Assembly: GCF_024385505.1 (NCBI RefSeq)
Contig: NZ_JANFLT010000002.1
Coordinates: 372,001-436,000, forward strand
Direction: 5' to 3'
From: Arthrobacter zhaoxinii
Lineage (GTDB): Bacteria > Actinomycetota > Actinomycetes > Actinomycetales > Micrococcaceae
Length of the DNA stretch: 64,000 nucleotides
In this document: piece by piece, positions 1 through 9,236 of the stretch
How the letters are laid out: each line of letters opens with the position of its first letter
Numbering within the stretch: the first letter of the stretch is position 1
Notes under the pieces: model-generated
What the model saw: only the letters and a program-made list of their open reading frames with translations
The model's database searches: none
Told to the model about the DNA's origin: nothing
Translations under genes and position numbers: made by a program

Positions 1-522
1 GAGGGCGGCCGTCGGCTCGTCGAGGATCAGCAGCTTCACGTCCTTGGACAGCGCCTTGGCGATCTCCACCAGCTGCTGCTTTCCGACGCCGATGTCTCCG
101 GCCGGGGTCACCGGATTGAGGTCCAGCCCCACCCGCCGGAGCAGTTCGGCGGCACGGACGTTGGTCTCGTTCCAGTTGATGAATCCCCGGGCCGCACGTT
201 CGTTGCCCAGGAAAATGTTCTCGGCCACCGAGAGGTAGGGGGAAAGTGCCAGTTCCTGGTGGATGATCACAATGCCGCTGCGTTCGCTGTCCTTGATGTC
301 GCGGAAGGAGACCGGTTCGCCGTCCAGCAGGATCTCGCCGTCGTAGGTCCCGTGCGGGTAGACACCCGACAGGACTTTCATGAGGGTCGATTTGCCGGCA
401 CCGTTCTCTCCGCACACCGCGTGGACTTCTCCGCGGGCAACGGCCAGGGTGACGTCCTGCAACGCCTTGACCCCGGGGAAGGATTTCGTGATCCCCATCA
501 TTTGGAGAATGTAGTCGCTCAC
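1..522 (-). CDS. Sugar ABC transporter ATP-binding protein (N-terminal part; gene runs off the window)
   Basis: This is the first 174 codons of a cytoplasmic ATPase that powers monosaccharide import. The GTG start is at 522. Residues 38-46 are a Walker A motif (GENGAGKST). A signature-like stretch ([13 protein letters not shown]) is followed by Walker B ([11 protein letters not shown]) at the window edge, the pattern of the duplicated ATPases of CUT2 sugar importers (RbsA/XylG/MmsA type). The gene follows the binding-lipoprotein gene in the arabinose operon with a gap of about 70 nt, so it probably energises L-arabinose uptake. The permease should lie further left, outside the window. Family is secure; the exact sugar is inferred from context. 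Confidence 0.93.
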   Translation of the reverse strand, partial: MSDYILQMMGITKSFPGVKALQDVTLAVARGEVHAVCGENGAGKSTLMKVLSGVYPHGTYDGEILLDGEPVSFRDIKDSERSGIVIIHQELALSPYLSVAENIFLGNERAARGFINWNETNVRAAELLRRVGLDLNPVTPAGDIGVGKQQLVEIAKALSKDVKLLILDEPTAAL

Positions 523-594
523 GCGGACCTCTCTGTGTGCCTGAACTGTGCCGGTTCACAGGGCGGGCAGCAGCACGCCGGCCGCCCCGTGCTG

Positions 595-1710
595 TTATTC
601 GAGGTCCGAGGCCTCGTAGTAGCCGCTGTCCACGAGGGTTTCCTCGTAGTTGTCCTTGGTGACAATCTCCGATTCGAGCAGGTAGGCGGGAACCACCTTC
701 ACGCCGTTGTCATAGGTCTCCTCGTCGTTGACCTCCGGGTCCTCGCCCTTCATCAGGGAATCGACCATCAGGACGGCACGTTCGCCGAGTTCGCGCACGT
801 CCTTGAAGATCGTGGAGTACTGCTCGTCGGCCATGATGGACTGCACCGATCCGACTTCCGCGTCCTGGCCGGTGATGACCGGCAGGTTTTCCCCGGAGTA
901 ACCGCCGGAACGGAGGGCGGAGATGATGCCGATGGACAATCCGTCATACGGGGACAGCACGCCGTCGAGCTGCGCGCCGCCGCCTATTGTCAGGAGGTCT
1001 TCCATGCGGTCCTGGGCGGTGTCCGGCAGCCAGCGCAGGATGGCGGCCTGCTCGAATTCGGTCTGGCCGCTGGGCACCTTCAGGGTGCCGTTATCCAAGT
1101 AGGGCTGAAGAGTGTCCATGGCCCCGTCCCAGAAGAAGGTGGCGTTGTTGTCATCGGGGCTGCCGGCGAACAGTTCCACGTTGAACGGGCCCTTTTCGCC
1201 GGTTTCCGTGCCGGCCTCGTCGAGGATTCCCAGGCCGGTGAGCAGCGAGGTGCCCTGCTGCACACCTACCTCGTAGTTGTCGAAGGTGGTGTAGTAGTCA
1301 ACGGTGTCCGACTCGTTGATAAGGCGGTCATAGGCGATGACGGGGATGTCCTGGGATTCGGCCGTCTCCAACACGCCGGTCAGCGTCGTGCCGTCGATGG
1401 AGGCGATCACGAGGGCCTCGGCCCCGCCGTTGATCATGTTTTCGATCTGCGAAACCTGGGTGGGGATGTCGTCGTTCGCGTACTGCAGGTCCACCTCGTA
1501 GCCGAGTTCCTCGAGCTGCGACTTCACGTTCTCGCCGTCGGCAATCCAGCGTTCGGACTGCTGCGTCGGCATGGCCACGCCGATTTTGGCTCCCTCGTTG
1601 GAGCCTTCGCCGGCGTCACCGCCGCCGCGGTTGCCTGAGCAGGCGCCGAGGCTCAGCGCGAGCGTCAGGGATACTCCCCCAATGAGGGTTTGTTTCAGGG
1701 TCAGTGCCAT
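595..1710 (-). CDS. Sugar ABC transporter substrate-binding lipoprotein (ChvE-like)
   Basis: A 371-residue extracellular binding protein for a monosaccharide importer. The N-terminus is a lipoprotein signal peptide: a short charged start, a hydrophobic core and the lipobox LGAC near residues 19-22, after which the mature protein would be lipid-anchored at Cys. The body looks like a periplasmic-binding-protein type 1 fold of the multiple-sugar (ChvE/XylF) group, for example [13 protein letters not shown] near the mature N-terminus. I chose the ATG at 1710, which is preceded by AAAGGCAG; the open frame continues upstream but lacks a signal sequence there. It sits between araA and the ABC ATPase gene, so L-arabinose is the likely ligand. 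Ligand assignment is inference. Confidence 0.92.
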   Translation of the reverse strand: MALTLKQTLIGGVSLTLALSLGACSGNRGGGDAGEGSNEGAKIGVAMPTQQSERWIADGENVKSQLEELGYEVDLQYANDDIPTQVSQIENMINGGAEALVIASIDGTTLTGVLETAESQDIPVIAYDRLINESDTVDYYTTFDNYEVGVQQGTSLLTGLGILDEAGTETGEKGPFNVELFAGSPDDNNATFFWDGAMDTLQPYLDNGTLKVPSGQTEFEQAAILRWLPDTAQDRMEDLLTIGGGAQLDGVLSPYDGLSIGIISALRSGGYSGENLPVITGQDAEVGSVQSIMADEQYSTIFKDVRELGERAVLMVDSLMKGEDPEVNDEETYDNGVKVVPAYLLESEIVTKDNYEETLVDSGYYEASDLE

Positions 1711-1757
1711 GGTTCTGCCTTTCGTGGTGCCGTGCCTGGTGGAAGGTGCCGTGCGGG

Positions 1758-3272
1758 TCATAGCTTGGAGGCGAGTCGGTAGTAAGCGGCGTTCCAGCGC
1801 ACTTCGCGCTGGAACGCCCGCAGGGTGGTGGCTGAGTCGATGAGGAGCAGTTCGACGCCGGCCATCTCGGCGAAGTCGGTGACCACGTCTGCGCCGATGG
1901 CGGTGCTGAGCACCGTGTGGTGGGCCGCGCCGGCCGTAAGCCACGCGGCCGCAGACGTCGCGAGGTCCGGCTGCGGCTGCCACACTGCACGGGCCACCGG
2001 AAGGTGCGGCAGCGGAGCATCCGGCGGCACCACGTCCACGGTGTTGGCAGTGAGCCGAAACCGGTCGCGCATGTCGGACATGGCAACAACGACGCCGGGG
2101 CCCGGATCGGTGTCGAACACCAGGCGGACGGGATCTTCCCTGTCCCCGATGCCCAGCGGGTGGATTTCAAGGGAGGGTTTCCGCGTGGTCAGGCTGGGGC
2201 AGATTTCAAGCATGTGCGCGCCGAGGATCTTCTCCTCGCCCGGGACCAGGTGGTAGGTGTAGTCCTCCATGAGGGAGGCACCGCCGGGCAGTCCGGCACC
2301 CATGACCTTCGCGGCGCGGACCAGCATGGCGGTCTTCCAGTCACCTTCGGCACCGAACCCGTAGCCGTGCGACATCAGCCGCTGCACGGCCAGCCCGGGC
2401 AGCTGCCGCAGCCCGCCGAGATCCTCGAAGTTCGTGGTGAAGGCACCGAAACCGCCTTCTTCCATGAACTGCAGAAGACCAAGCTCCTGGCGCGCTCCGT
2501 ACCTCAGTGACTCGTGCCGTCCGCCGCCGCGCCGCAGTTCCGGCGCCACGTCGTACAGCTCTTCGTATTCGGCCACGAGCTTGTCCACGGCGTCGTCGGG
2601 CTGGGCGTCCACCACGGCCACCAGGTCGTTGACTCCCCAGCTGTTGACGGAGACGCCGAACTGCAGCTCGGCTTCGGTCTTGTCGCCCTCGGTCACGGCG
2701 ACATTGCGCATGTTGTCGCCGAAACGGGCGATCCGCAGGTCCTGGATGGCAGCCCGTCCTGCGCAGGCCCGCTGCCAGGATTCAATCTGGGCGATGACCT
2801 CCGGGGCGGAGGCGTGGCCGACGACGGTCTTGCGCGGAACGTCGAGGCGGGTGGCGATGTAGCCGAACTCCCGGTCTCCGTGCGCAGCCTGGTTGAGGTT
2901 CATGAAGTCGAAATCGATTTCACCCCACGGCAGGGCGACGTTGATCTGGGTGTGCAGATGCAGCAGCGGCTTACGCAGCGCGTCCAGGCCGCTGATCCAC
3001 ATCTTGGCGGGACTGAAGGTGTGCATCCACGCGATCACGCCGATGACGCGGTGGTCTGCGTTGGCCTCCAGTGCTGCGGTGCGGATGGAGCCGGCATCGG
3101 TCAGGGTGGGCTTCCATGCGATCCGGACCGGCAGCCCGGCGGACTCGAGTATCCCGACAATGGCCTGTGACTGCTCGGCGACCTGGCGAAGGGTGTCTTC
3201 ACCGTAAAGATTCTGGCTGCCGGTGAGGAACCAGACCTCGTACGGTTCAAGGGAAGTATCTAGCGGGCTCAA
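1758..3272 (-). CDS. araA: L-arabinose isomerase
   Basis: Converts L-arabinose to L-ribulose, the first step of cytoplasmic arabinose breakdown. The 504-residue length matches the family. The N-terminal [12 protein letters not shown] motif is diagnostic, and the C-terminal region carries [15 protein letters not shown] and EIHPLGI, which hold the expected metal ligands and active-site residues. The start appears to be TTG at 3272, two bases after the araD stop, so translation is probably coupled to araD. It belongs to the order araB-araD-araA-binding protein-ATPase. Control should be through the operator before araB. Confidence 0.97.
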   Translation of the reverse strand: MSPLDTSLEPYEVWFLTGSQNLYGEDTLRQVAEQSQAIVGILESAGLPVRIAWKPTLTDAGSIRTAALEANADHRVIGVIAWMHTFSPAKMWISGLDALRKPLLHLHTQINVALPWGEIDFDFMNLNQAAHGDREFGYIATRLDVPRKTVVGHASAPEVIAQIESWQRACAGRAAIQDLRIARFGDNMRNVAVTEGDKTEAELQFGVSVNSWGVNDLVAVVDAQPDDAVDKLVAEYEELYDVAPELRRGGGRHESLRYGARQELGLLQFMEEGGFGAFTTNFEDLGGLRQLPGLAVQRLMSHGYGFGAEGDWKTAMLVRAAKVMGAGLPGGASLMEDYTYHLVPGEEKILGAHMLEICPSLTTRKPSLEIHPLGIGDREDPVRLVFDTDPGPGVVVAMSDMRDRFRLTANTVDVVPPDAPLPHLPVARAVWQPQPDLATSAAAWLTAGAAHHTVLSTAIGADVVTDFAEMAGVELLLIDSATTLRAFQREVRWNAAYYRLASKL

Positions 3273-3274
3273 GG

Positions 3275-4018
3275 TCAGGCGCTCCTGGATGTTGTTGGGG
3301 CCGCTGCCGCTGATGCGGACGGTGCAGCGGCCGGCTGGCCGTAGACGTTCTGGTATCGGTGGAACAGGGCGTCAATGTGCCCCGGGTCGAGGGGCACCGG
3401 CTCGCCGAGCTGCCGGGAGAGATGGACGGTGCGGGCGGCATCCTCGAGCATGACCGCCGCCTTGACTGCGTCACGGGCATCACGGCCCACGGTGAACGGG
3501 CCGTGGTTGCGCATCAGGACGGCCCGGGACCGGTGGCCCGTCAAGGTGGACACGATGCCCCGCCCGATCGAGTCGTCGCCGATGACGGCGAACGGACCCA
3601 CCGGGATCTCGCCGCCGAATTCGTCGGCCATGGCCGTCAGGACGCAGGGCACGGGTTCGCCCCGCGCCGCCCAGGCCGTGGCATAGGTCGAGTGCGTGTG
3701 AACCACTCCCCCGACGTCGGGCATGTGCCGATAGACATAGGCGTGCGCGGCCGTGTCGCTGGAGGGTGCCAGCTCCGCGCCGGATGTACCGGGCACGGGG
3801 GTGCCGTCCAGGGTGCACAGGATCATATTCCCGGCGGTGAGGTCCTCGTAGGCCACACCGCTGGGCTTGATGACAAAGAACTCGGTGCCCGGAACGCGCC
3901 CGGAGACATTGCCGGCAGTCCAGGCCACCAGCCCGTACCGGACCAGTTCGGCGTGCAGGCCGGCCACGTCAGCCCGGACCTGGCCCACCCGCTCCTCGAC
4001 GGAAGCGTGGCCGCTCAT
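3275..4018 (-). CDS. araD: L-ribulose-5-phosphate 4-epimerase
   Basis: Epimerises L-ribulose 5-phosphate to D-xylulose 5-phosphate, feeding arabinose carbon into the pentose phosphate pathway. The 247-residue protein is a class II aldolase/epimerase: it has TAGNVSGR near residue 35, FFVIKPSGV near residue 48 and the zinc-binding [12 protein letters not shown] near residue 104. ATG start at 4018. Its first bases overlap the araB stop (4 nt), and araA starts two bases after its own stop, so araB-araD-araA is one transcript. The C-terminal 15 or so residues are Ala/Ser-rich and may be dispensable. Confidence 0.96.
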   Translation of the reverse strand: MSGHASVEERVGQVRADVAGLHAELVRYGLVAWTAGNVSGRVPGTEFFVIKPSGVAYEDLTAGNMILCTLDGTPVPGTSGAELAPSSDTAAHAYVYRHMPDVGGVVHTHSTYATAWAARGEPVPCVLTAMADEFGGEIPVGPFAVIGDDSIGRGIVSTLTGHRSRAVLMRNHGPFTVGRDARDAVKAAVMLEDAARTVHLSRQLGEPVPLDPGHIDALFHRYQNVYGQPAAAPSASAAAAPTTSRSA

Positions 4019-5703
4019 GCGGATACCTCGCGGACCTTACGGGCGGACCGCCGCAGCGCTTTCAGCCGCCGCATGACGTCACTGCCGCCGCGCCCGAAGT
4101 AGTCATGCAGGGTCTCGTATTCCTCGTACAACTGCGTGTAGGTCAGGGCACGGGCGGGGTCCGGAAGGTACGCATTCTGCTGCACCCGGCCCATGGCGGC
4201 AGCGGCTGCCCGCACGTCCGGGTAAGCGCCGGCCGCTACGGCTGCATGGATGGCCGAGCCGAGCGCCGGGCCCTGGTCACTGCCGATAACGGAGATGGGC
4301 ATGTCCAGGACATCGGCGTAGACCTGCATCAGGAATTTGTTCTTCACCAGTCCGCCGGCAGCGATGAACTCCGTCACCGGAACGCCGGAGGCTGCAAAGG
4401 TTTCAACAATCTTGCGGGTGCCGAAGGCGGTGGCTTCGAGCAGCGCCCGGTAGGCCTCGTGCGGCCGGGTGGCGAGGGTGAGCCCCACCAGCAACCCGGA
4501 CAGTTCGTGGTCCACGAGCACTGAGCGGTTGCCGGACTGCCAGTCCAGGGCCAGGAGCCCGTGGGCGCCTACCTCTTCCCGGCTCGCCTGCTCGGTCAGC
4601 AGTTCATGCACGCTCAGTCCGCGCACCGCAGCTTCTTCGGTCACTTCCGGCGGTACGAAATGTGCGGTGAACCAGCCGAAAATGTCACCTACACCTGACT
4701 GTCCGGCTTCGTAGCCGTAGAGACCGTCGACGATGCCGCCGTCCACCACGCCGCACATCCCCGGGACCTCCCGCTGGACCTCCGCGCTCATCACATGGCA
4801 GGTGGAGGTACCCATGATCGCCACCATCTGCCCGGGTGTCGCCGCCCCGGCAGCAGGGGCGCAGACGTGGGCATCCACGTTGCCCACGGCAACCGGAATG
4901 CCTGCCGGCAGTCCCGTCCAGGCCGCGGCTTCGGCGCTGAGTGTTCCCGCTGCCGAGCCGAGGCTTCCGATTGGATGCTCCAGTTTCTCTTCAACAAAGC
5001 CGGCGAAGTCAGGGTTCAGTGCGGCCAGGAAACCGCGGTCCGGATATGCCCCGTCCTGCAGGATTCCCTTGTAGCCCGCCGAGCAGGCGTTGCGTACGTA
5101 GGTGCCGGTGAGCTGCCAGACAATCCAGTCGGCGGCCTCCACCCAGTGGTCCATCAGCCGGTAAAGTTCGGGATCCTCTTCCAGCAGTTCAAGGCCCTTC
5201 GCGAATTCCCATTCGCTGGAAATCAGCCCGCCGTAGCGGGGCAGCCAGGTTTCACTGCGTTCTTCAGCTACGCGGTTGATGCGGTCTGCCTGTGCCTGGG
5301 CGGCGTGGTGGCGCCAGAGTTTCACGTAGGCATGCGGGCGCGTTGACAGCCCGGGCAGCTCGTTCAGGGGCGTGCCGTCTGCTGTCACGGGGACCATGGT
5401 GCAGGCAGTGAAATCGGTTCCTACGCCGATGACGGACTCCGAGGCAACGCCGGCGGCCCGCAGTGCGGCCGGCACCGCCTGCTGCAGGACTTCGACGTAG
5501 TCCGCCGGCACCTGCAGCGCCCAGTCGGGCGGCAGCGCTTCCGAAGTGGCGGCCAGGACCGAATCCATGACCCCGTGCCGGTAGGCATGGACCGCGGAGC
5601 CCATCTCCGCTCCGTCATGCACCCGCACTACGACGGCGCGGCCGGAAAGAGTGCCGTAATCGATGCCCACCACATAGGCGGGCGCACTGCCGGTCTGACT
5701 CAC
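4015..5703 (-). CDS. araB: Ribulokinase
   Basis: Phosphorylates L-ribulose with ATP. The 562-residue protein is a FGGY-family kinase: YVVGIDYGTLSGRAVVV at the N-terminus is the phosphate-1 motif, TDFTACTMVP and the GTSTCHVM stretch are family signatures, and FIAAGGLVKN near residue 440 is in the C-terminal domain. The start is GTG at 5703, with GAGGT about 6 nt upstream. It is the first gene of the arabinose operon and overlaps araD by 4 nt. A LacI-type palindrome lies about 55-70 nt upstream of the start. Confidence 0.97.
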   Translation of the reverse strand: MSQTGSAPAYVVGIDYGTLSGRAVVVRVHDGAEMGSAVHAYRHGVMDSVLAATSEALPPDWALQVPADYVEVLQQAVPAALRAAGVASESVIGVGTDFTACTMVPVTADGTPLNELPGLSTRPHAYVKLWRHHAAQAQADRINRVAEERSETWLPRYGGLISSEWEFAKGLELLEEDPELYRLMDHWVEAADWIVWQLTGTYVRNACSAGYKGILQDGAYPDRGFLAALNPDFAGFVEEKLEHPIGSLGSAAGTLSAEAAAWTGLPAGIPVAVGNVDAHVCAPAAGAATPGQMVAIMGTSTCHVMSAEVQREVPGMCGVVDGGIVDGLYGYEAGQSGVGDIFGWFTAHFVPPEVTEEAAVRGLSVHELLTEQASREEVGAHGLLALDWQSGNRSVLVDHELSGLLVGLTLATRPHEAYRALLEATAFGTRKIVETFAASGVPVTEFIAAGGLVKNKFLMQVYADVLDMPISVIGSDQGPALGSAIHAAVAAGAYPDVRAAAAAMGRVQQNAYLPDPARALTYTQLYEEYETLHDYFGRGGSDVMRRLKALRRSARKVREVSA

Positions 5704-5755
5704 GGTGACCTCATTGTCATCTTGACCGAAGTTCGGAAACCACCGGTTGGCCCCG

Positions 5756-5773
5756 AATGTGAACGGTCACATT
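5756..5773 (-). promoter_or_regulatory. LacI-type operator before araB
   Basis: AATGTGAACGGTCACATT is an 18-bp near-perfect palindrome (half-site AATGTGA). On the minus strand a TATAAA-like -10 element directly abuts or overlaps it, so a repressor bound here would block araB transcription. No good -35 was found at standard spacing. LacI/GalR proteins bind such even-length palindromes; the adjacent repressor gene at 5994-7052 is the obvious candidate. This is inference from sequence. Confidence 0.75.
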
Positions 5774-5932
5774 TATATTTGCAGTCAGAGTACTCCGGTT
5801 TTGTGAGGCAGACCACAGGTGGGTGGATTACGGTTTGGTTACGGGACGGCGTGGTCGTAGCCGTAGCAGGCGGCTGGCCCGGACAGGCGGAGCCGGCTCA
5901 GGCGCAGGCACGTCAGCGAGCCGGAGCCGGCG

Positions 5933-5954
5933 CGGCTGACCCATAGGTCAGCCG
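5933..5954 (-). terminator. Hairpin after the LacI-type repressor gene
   Basis: CGGCTGACC and GGTCAGCCG form a perfect 9-bp stem around the loop CATA, about 40 nt after the repressor stop. No clear U-run follows, so it may terminate weakly or act as a 3' stabiliser. The surrounding 5880-5993 is a GC-rich stretch with several imperfect copies of GGCGGAGCCGGC. Confidence 0.5.
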
Positions 5955-5993
5955 GGCGGAGCCGGCGCAGGCGGAGCAGGCAGGTCAGGCAGG

Positions 5994-7052
5994 TCAGGCC
6001 GGCGGAGCCGGCGCCCAGGGAACAACCGCCGGCGCGACCGCCGAGCCGCGTTGGATAAGCCGGGGGGCCACGTCCCCCATTGCCACCGGGGCTTCACCGC
6101 GCAGTTCCGCCAGCAGCACGGCCACGCAGCGCCGGCCCAGCTCCGGAAAGTCCTGCCGGATAGTAGTCAGCGGCGGCAGGAAATGCGCGGCTTCGGGCAC
6201 GTCGTCGAAACCCACCACACTGAGGTCCTCAGGCACCCGCAGCCCGACGTCGGCGTAGGCATGTACAAGGCCAAGGGCAATGTGGTCGTTACCGCAGACT
6301 ACGGCACTGAACCGGCGTTCCTGCCGCAGTTCCAGCCCCACCCGGTAACCGGAATCTGCCGTCCACTCCCCGGCTGGGACGATGGCCGGCTCCAGACCCC
6401 ACTCCGCCATCTCTTCCAGATACCCCTGCCGGCGGGCCTCGGTTTCCACCCATTCTTCGGGTCCGGGTACGTGCACCACTCGGCGGTGTCCCAGTTCCAG
6501 CAGGTGCCGGGTGGCCAGCCGCGCCCCGGCCAGCTGGTCCACGGACATGCGGTGATCCTCGCTGTGCAGGGAATGCACCGTGACGAACGGGATCCGGATG
6601 GACAGCTTCTCGATCACCTCCAGGGTCCTGGACTGCGGTGCCAGCAGCACCAGGCCCTCCACTGCGTGGCTCATCAACCGATCCAGTGCGGCTTCGATGG
6701 ACCGGTGGTCCGCCTTGTCGATGTGGGCGGGGTCCACAACGTAACCGGCCGCATTGGCGGCCGTCTGGACTGCCTGCAGGGTCGCCGTCGGCCCGTATTC
6801 AGCCCCGGAGGCGACCAAGGCGCCAATGATGCGGGATTCCTTGGTGACCAGGGCCCGGGCGGCGCGGTTGGGGCGGAACTGCAGCTCCTCCATGGCGTCA
6901 AGCACCCGCTGACGGGTGGTCTCGCGGAGGTTCGCGTGTCCGTTGATCACCCGGGAAACGGTCTGGTGGGAAACCCCCGCAGCAGCTGCGACATCACGGA
7001 TATTCGGGGCACGCCGAAGGCCTGCGGGACTCGTACCACCCTCGTAAGCCAT
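5994..7052 (-). CDS. LacI-family transcriptional repressor, probable arabinose regulator
   Basis: A 352-residue DNA-binding regulator. Residues about 17-63 are the LacI helix-turn-helix and hinge (NIRDVAAAAGVSHQTVSRVI), followed by a sugar-binding periplasmic-protein-like domain (GALVASGAEYGPT, VVCGNDHIALGLV, VVGFDDVPEAAHFLPPLTT). I chose ATG 7052; the frame extends 12 codons further but those overlap the likely promoter side. It lies just upstream of the ara operon in the same direction, so it most likely binds the 5756-5773 palindrome and is released by arabinose or a derivative. The effector is inferred. A hairpin at 5933-5954 follows it. Confidence 0.93.
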   Translation of the reverse strand: MAYEGGTSPAGLRRAPNIRDVAAAAGVSHQTVSRVINGHANLRETTRQRVLDAMEELQFRPNRAARALVTKESRIIGALVASGAEYGPTATLQAVQTAANAAGYVVDPAHIDKADHRSIEAALDRLMSHAVEGLVLLAPQSRTLEVIEKLSIRIPFVTVHSLHSEDHRMSVDQLAGARLATRHLLELGHRRVVHVPGPEEWVETEARRQGYLEEMAEWGLEPAIVPAGEWTADSGYRVGLELRQERRFSAVVCGNDHIALGLVHAYADVGLRVPEDLSVVGFDDVPEAAHFLPPLTTIRQDFPELGRRCVAVLLAELRGEAPVAMGDVAPRLIQRGSAVAPAVVPWAPAPPA

Positions 7053-7126
7053 ACCCAGAACCGTACTCCACCGCCGTCGGCCGGGCATCCGCCGGCGGGC
7101 CGTGCTGCCGGCGGATTTTGCGCTTC

Positions 7127-7165
7127 TGGACAGTGCCTACGGCCCGGGTCTAACGTTGGTCCTCG
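7127..7165 (+). promoter_or_regulatory. Probable leaderless promoter of the KimA-like gene
   Basis: TGGACA (7127-7132), an 18-bp spacer and TAACGT (7151-7156) look like -35 and -10 elements. Transcription would start about 7-9 nt after the -10, that is at or next to the GTG at 7165. No Shine-Dalgarno sequence precedes that GTG. Both facts fit a leaderless mRNA, which is common in actinobacteria. Confidence 0.55.
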
Positions 7166-9162
7166 TGCTCACATTCTTCAATGCGCTCAAGCGCATTCTG
7201 GTCGGGCGTCCTTACGGCAACGAACGGCTCTCGCACACCCTCCTTCCCAAGCGGATTGCGCTCCCGGTTTTCGCCTCGGACGCCCTCTCCTCGGCCGCGT
7301 ACGCGCCCGACGAAATCCTCCTCACCCTGGCACTGGCCGGCGTCGCTGCCGTGACCCTCTCCCCCTGGGTGGGGCTGGCCGTCATCATTGTGCTGCTCAC
7401 AGTGGTGGCCTCCTACCGGCAGAACGTCCACGCCTACCCATCCGGCGGCGGCGACTACGAAATTGCCAGCACCAATCTGGGCAAGCCTGCCGGCCTTACC
7501 GTCGCCTCCGCGCTGCTGGTGGACTACGTGCTCACCGTGGCTGTGTCCATGTCCTCCGCGGCGTCCTATCTGGTGACAGCCATTCCCGCGCTGCACGGCA
7601 CCCAGGCCACCATCGCCGTGATCGGCGTGGCGGTACTGGTCCTGGTGAACCTCCGCGGCATCCGGGAGGCCGGCGCCCTGTTTGCCGTACCCACGTACAT
7701 CTTCATGGCCTCCGTGCTGGGCATGTGCCTCACCGGCCTTATCCAGTTCGTGAGCGGAGATCTGCAGCAGGCACCGTCCGCCTCCTTCGAACTGGTGAAG
7801 GAATCCGGTTTCGACGAGGGACTCGTGGGGCTTGCCGGCGCCCTCCTGCTGCTGCGTGCCTTCTCCTCGGGCGCCGCCGCGCTCACCGGCGTCGAAGCCA
7901 TCAGCAACGGCGTGCCGACCTTCCGCAAGCCCAAGAGCGCCAATGCCGCGACCACCCTGCTGCTCCTGGGCGTGATCTCCGCAGCCATGATCGGCGGCAT
8001 CATCGCCATGGCCAACCTCACCAAGGTCCATGTGGCGCAGCATCCCGAAACCCAGCTCACCGTCAACGGTGACCCGGTGGGCGACGAGTACGTGCAGCAT
8101 CCGGTCATCAGCCAGCTGGCGGAGACCATTTTCGGCGACGGCAGCATCGCGTTCTACCTGGTGGTGGCCGCCACCGGGCTGATTCTGGTGTTCGCCTCCA
8201 ACACCGCGTTCAACGGCTTCCCGGTGCTGGCCTCGATCCTGGCAAAGGACGGGTTCCTGCCCCGCCAGATGCGCACCCGCGGGGACCGGCTGGCCTTCAG
8301 CAACGGCATCATTGCCCTGGGTGTGGGCGCCCTGGTGCTGATTGTCGCTTTCGACGCCGATGTCACCCAGCTGATCCAGCTCTACATTGTCGGGGTCTTC
8401 GTTTCCTTCACCGCCAGCCAGCTGGGCATGATCCGGCACTGGACGGGGAAGCTCCGCACCGAACGGGACAAGGACGTACGACGGCGGATGCACCGCTCCC
8501 GCGCGATCAACTCCCTCGGCTTCGGCATGACGGCCCTGGTGCTGCTCATTGTCATCATTACCAAATTCACCCACGGCGCATGGATCGCCCTGCTCGCCAT
8601 GGCCGTGCTGTACGTGATCATGTACAGCATCCGGGTCCACTACGACACCGTCGCCCGCGAACTCGCGCTGAATGAAAACGACCACGGACTGGCGCTGCCT
8701 TCCCGGGTCAACGCCGTGATCCTGATTTCGCAGGTGCACAAGCCGGCACTGCGGGCCATTGCCTACGCACGGGCGTCCCGCCCCTCCAGCCTGAACGCGA
8801 TCATCGTGGACCTGGATCCGGAGGACACCCGCCGCACACTGGCCGACTGGGAGCGGCTGCAGATCCCGGTACCCCTGACGGTGCTGTCCTCACCGTACCG
8901 AGAGACCATTTCCCCCGTGCTGGCGTACCTGCGCGATGCCCGGCGCAACGCGCCGCGGGAACTGTTTGTGGTCTACATTCCGGAGTACGTGGTGGGCCGC
9001 TGGTGGGAGCAGCTGGTGCACAACCAGACCGCCCTGCGCATCAAGGCCCGGCTGCACTTCGAGCCGGCCATCATGGTCGCTTCCGTGCCGTGGCAGCTGG
9101 CCTCCAGCCATGATGCCCACGGAGAGCCCGCAGGCGGTCCGGGCGCCTCAAACCGGGGCTAG
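7165..9162 (+). CDS. KimA-like APC-superfamily transporter (probable potassium importer)
   Basis: A 665-residue polytopic membrane protein. The N-terminal 460 residues or so carry about 12 hydrophobic segments; motifs such as FASDALSSAAYAPDEIL, ASYRQNVHAYPSGGGDY, LLVDYVLTVAVS, AFSSGAAALTGVEAIS and TRGDRLAFSNGII match what I recall of Bacillus KimA, a K+/H+ symporter. A cytosolic C-terminal domain follows (WWEQLVHNQTALRIKARLHF), also as in KimA. The start at GTG 7165 is favoured because a promoter ends there; an upstream TTG/ATG-type start at 7102 would add 21 poor residues. It is divergent from the repressor gene. Potassium as substrate is inferred from family; older annotation would say amino acid permease. 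Confidence 0.88.
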   Translation: MLTFFNALKRILVGRPYGNERLSHTLLPKRIALPVFASDALSSAAYAPDEILLTLALAGVAAVTLSPWVGLAVIIVLLTVVASYRQNVHAYPSGGGDYEIASTNLGKPAGLTVASALLVDYVLTVAVSMSSAASYLVTAIPALHGTQATIAVIGVAVLVLVNLRGIREAGALFAVPTYIFMASVLGMCLTGLIQFVSGDLQQAPSASFELVKESGFDEGLVGLAGALLLLRAFSSGAAALTGVEAISNGVPTFRKPKSANAATTLLLLGVISAAMIGGIIAMANLTKVHVAQHPETQLTVNGDPVGDEYVQHPVISQLAETIFGDGSIAFYLVVAATGLILVFASNTAFNGFPVLASILAKDGFLPRQMRTRGDRLAFSNGIIALGVGALVLIVAFDADVTQLIQLYIVGVFVSFTASQLGMIRHWTGKLRTERDKDVRRRMHRSRAINSLGFGMTALVLLIVIITKFTHGAWIALLAMAVLYVIMYSIRVHYDTVARELALNENDHGLALPSRVNAVILISQVHKPALRAIAYARASRPSSLNAIIVDLDPEDTRRTLADWERLQIPVPLTVLSSPYRETISPVLAYLRDARRNAPRELFVVYIPEYVVGRWWEQLVHNQTALRIKARLHFEPAIMVASVPWQLASSHDAHGEPAGGPGASNRG

Positions 9163-9180
9163 GCGCGCGCCCCGGGCGGA

Positions 9181-9197
9181 GCGCCCCGCGGGGGCGC
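9181..9197. terminator. GC-rich hairpin between convergent genes
   Basis: GCGCCCC, loop GCG and GGGGCGC form a perfect 7-bp stem in the 74-bp gap between the convergent KimA-like gene and the gene ending at 9237. It could stop transcription from both sides, although no long T-run is present. Confidence 0.55.
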
Positions 9198-9236
9198 CCC
9201 GCGGTTGTTCTGCGGCGCGGTTACTGTGCGGCGTAG

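Noticed and set aside
6051-8072. 673-codon plus-strand open frame
   Set aside because: It runs antisense through the LacI-type repressor and then out of frame through the KimA-like gene; its product is His/Arg/Gly-rich without any family features. Typical GC-rich shadow.
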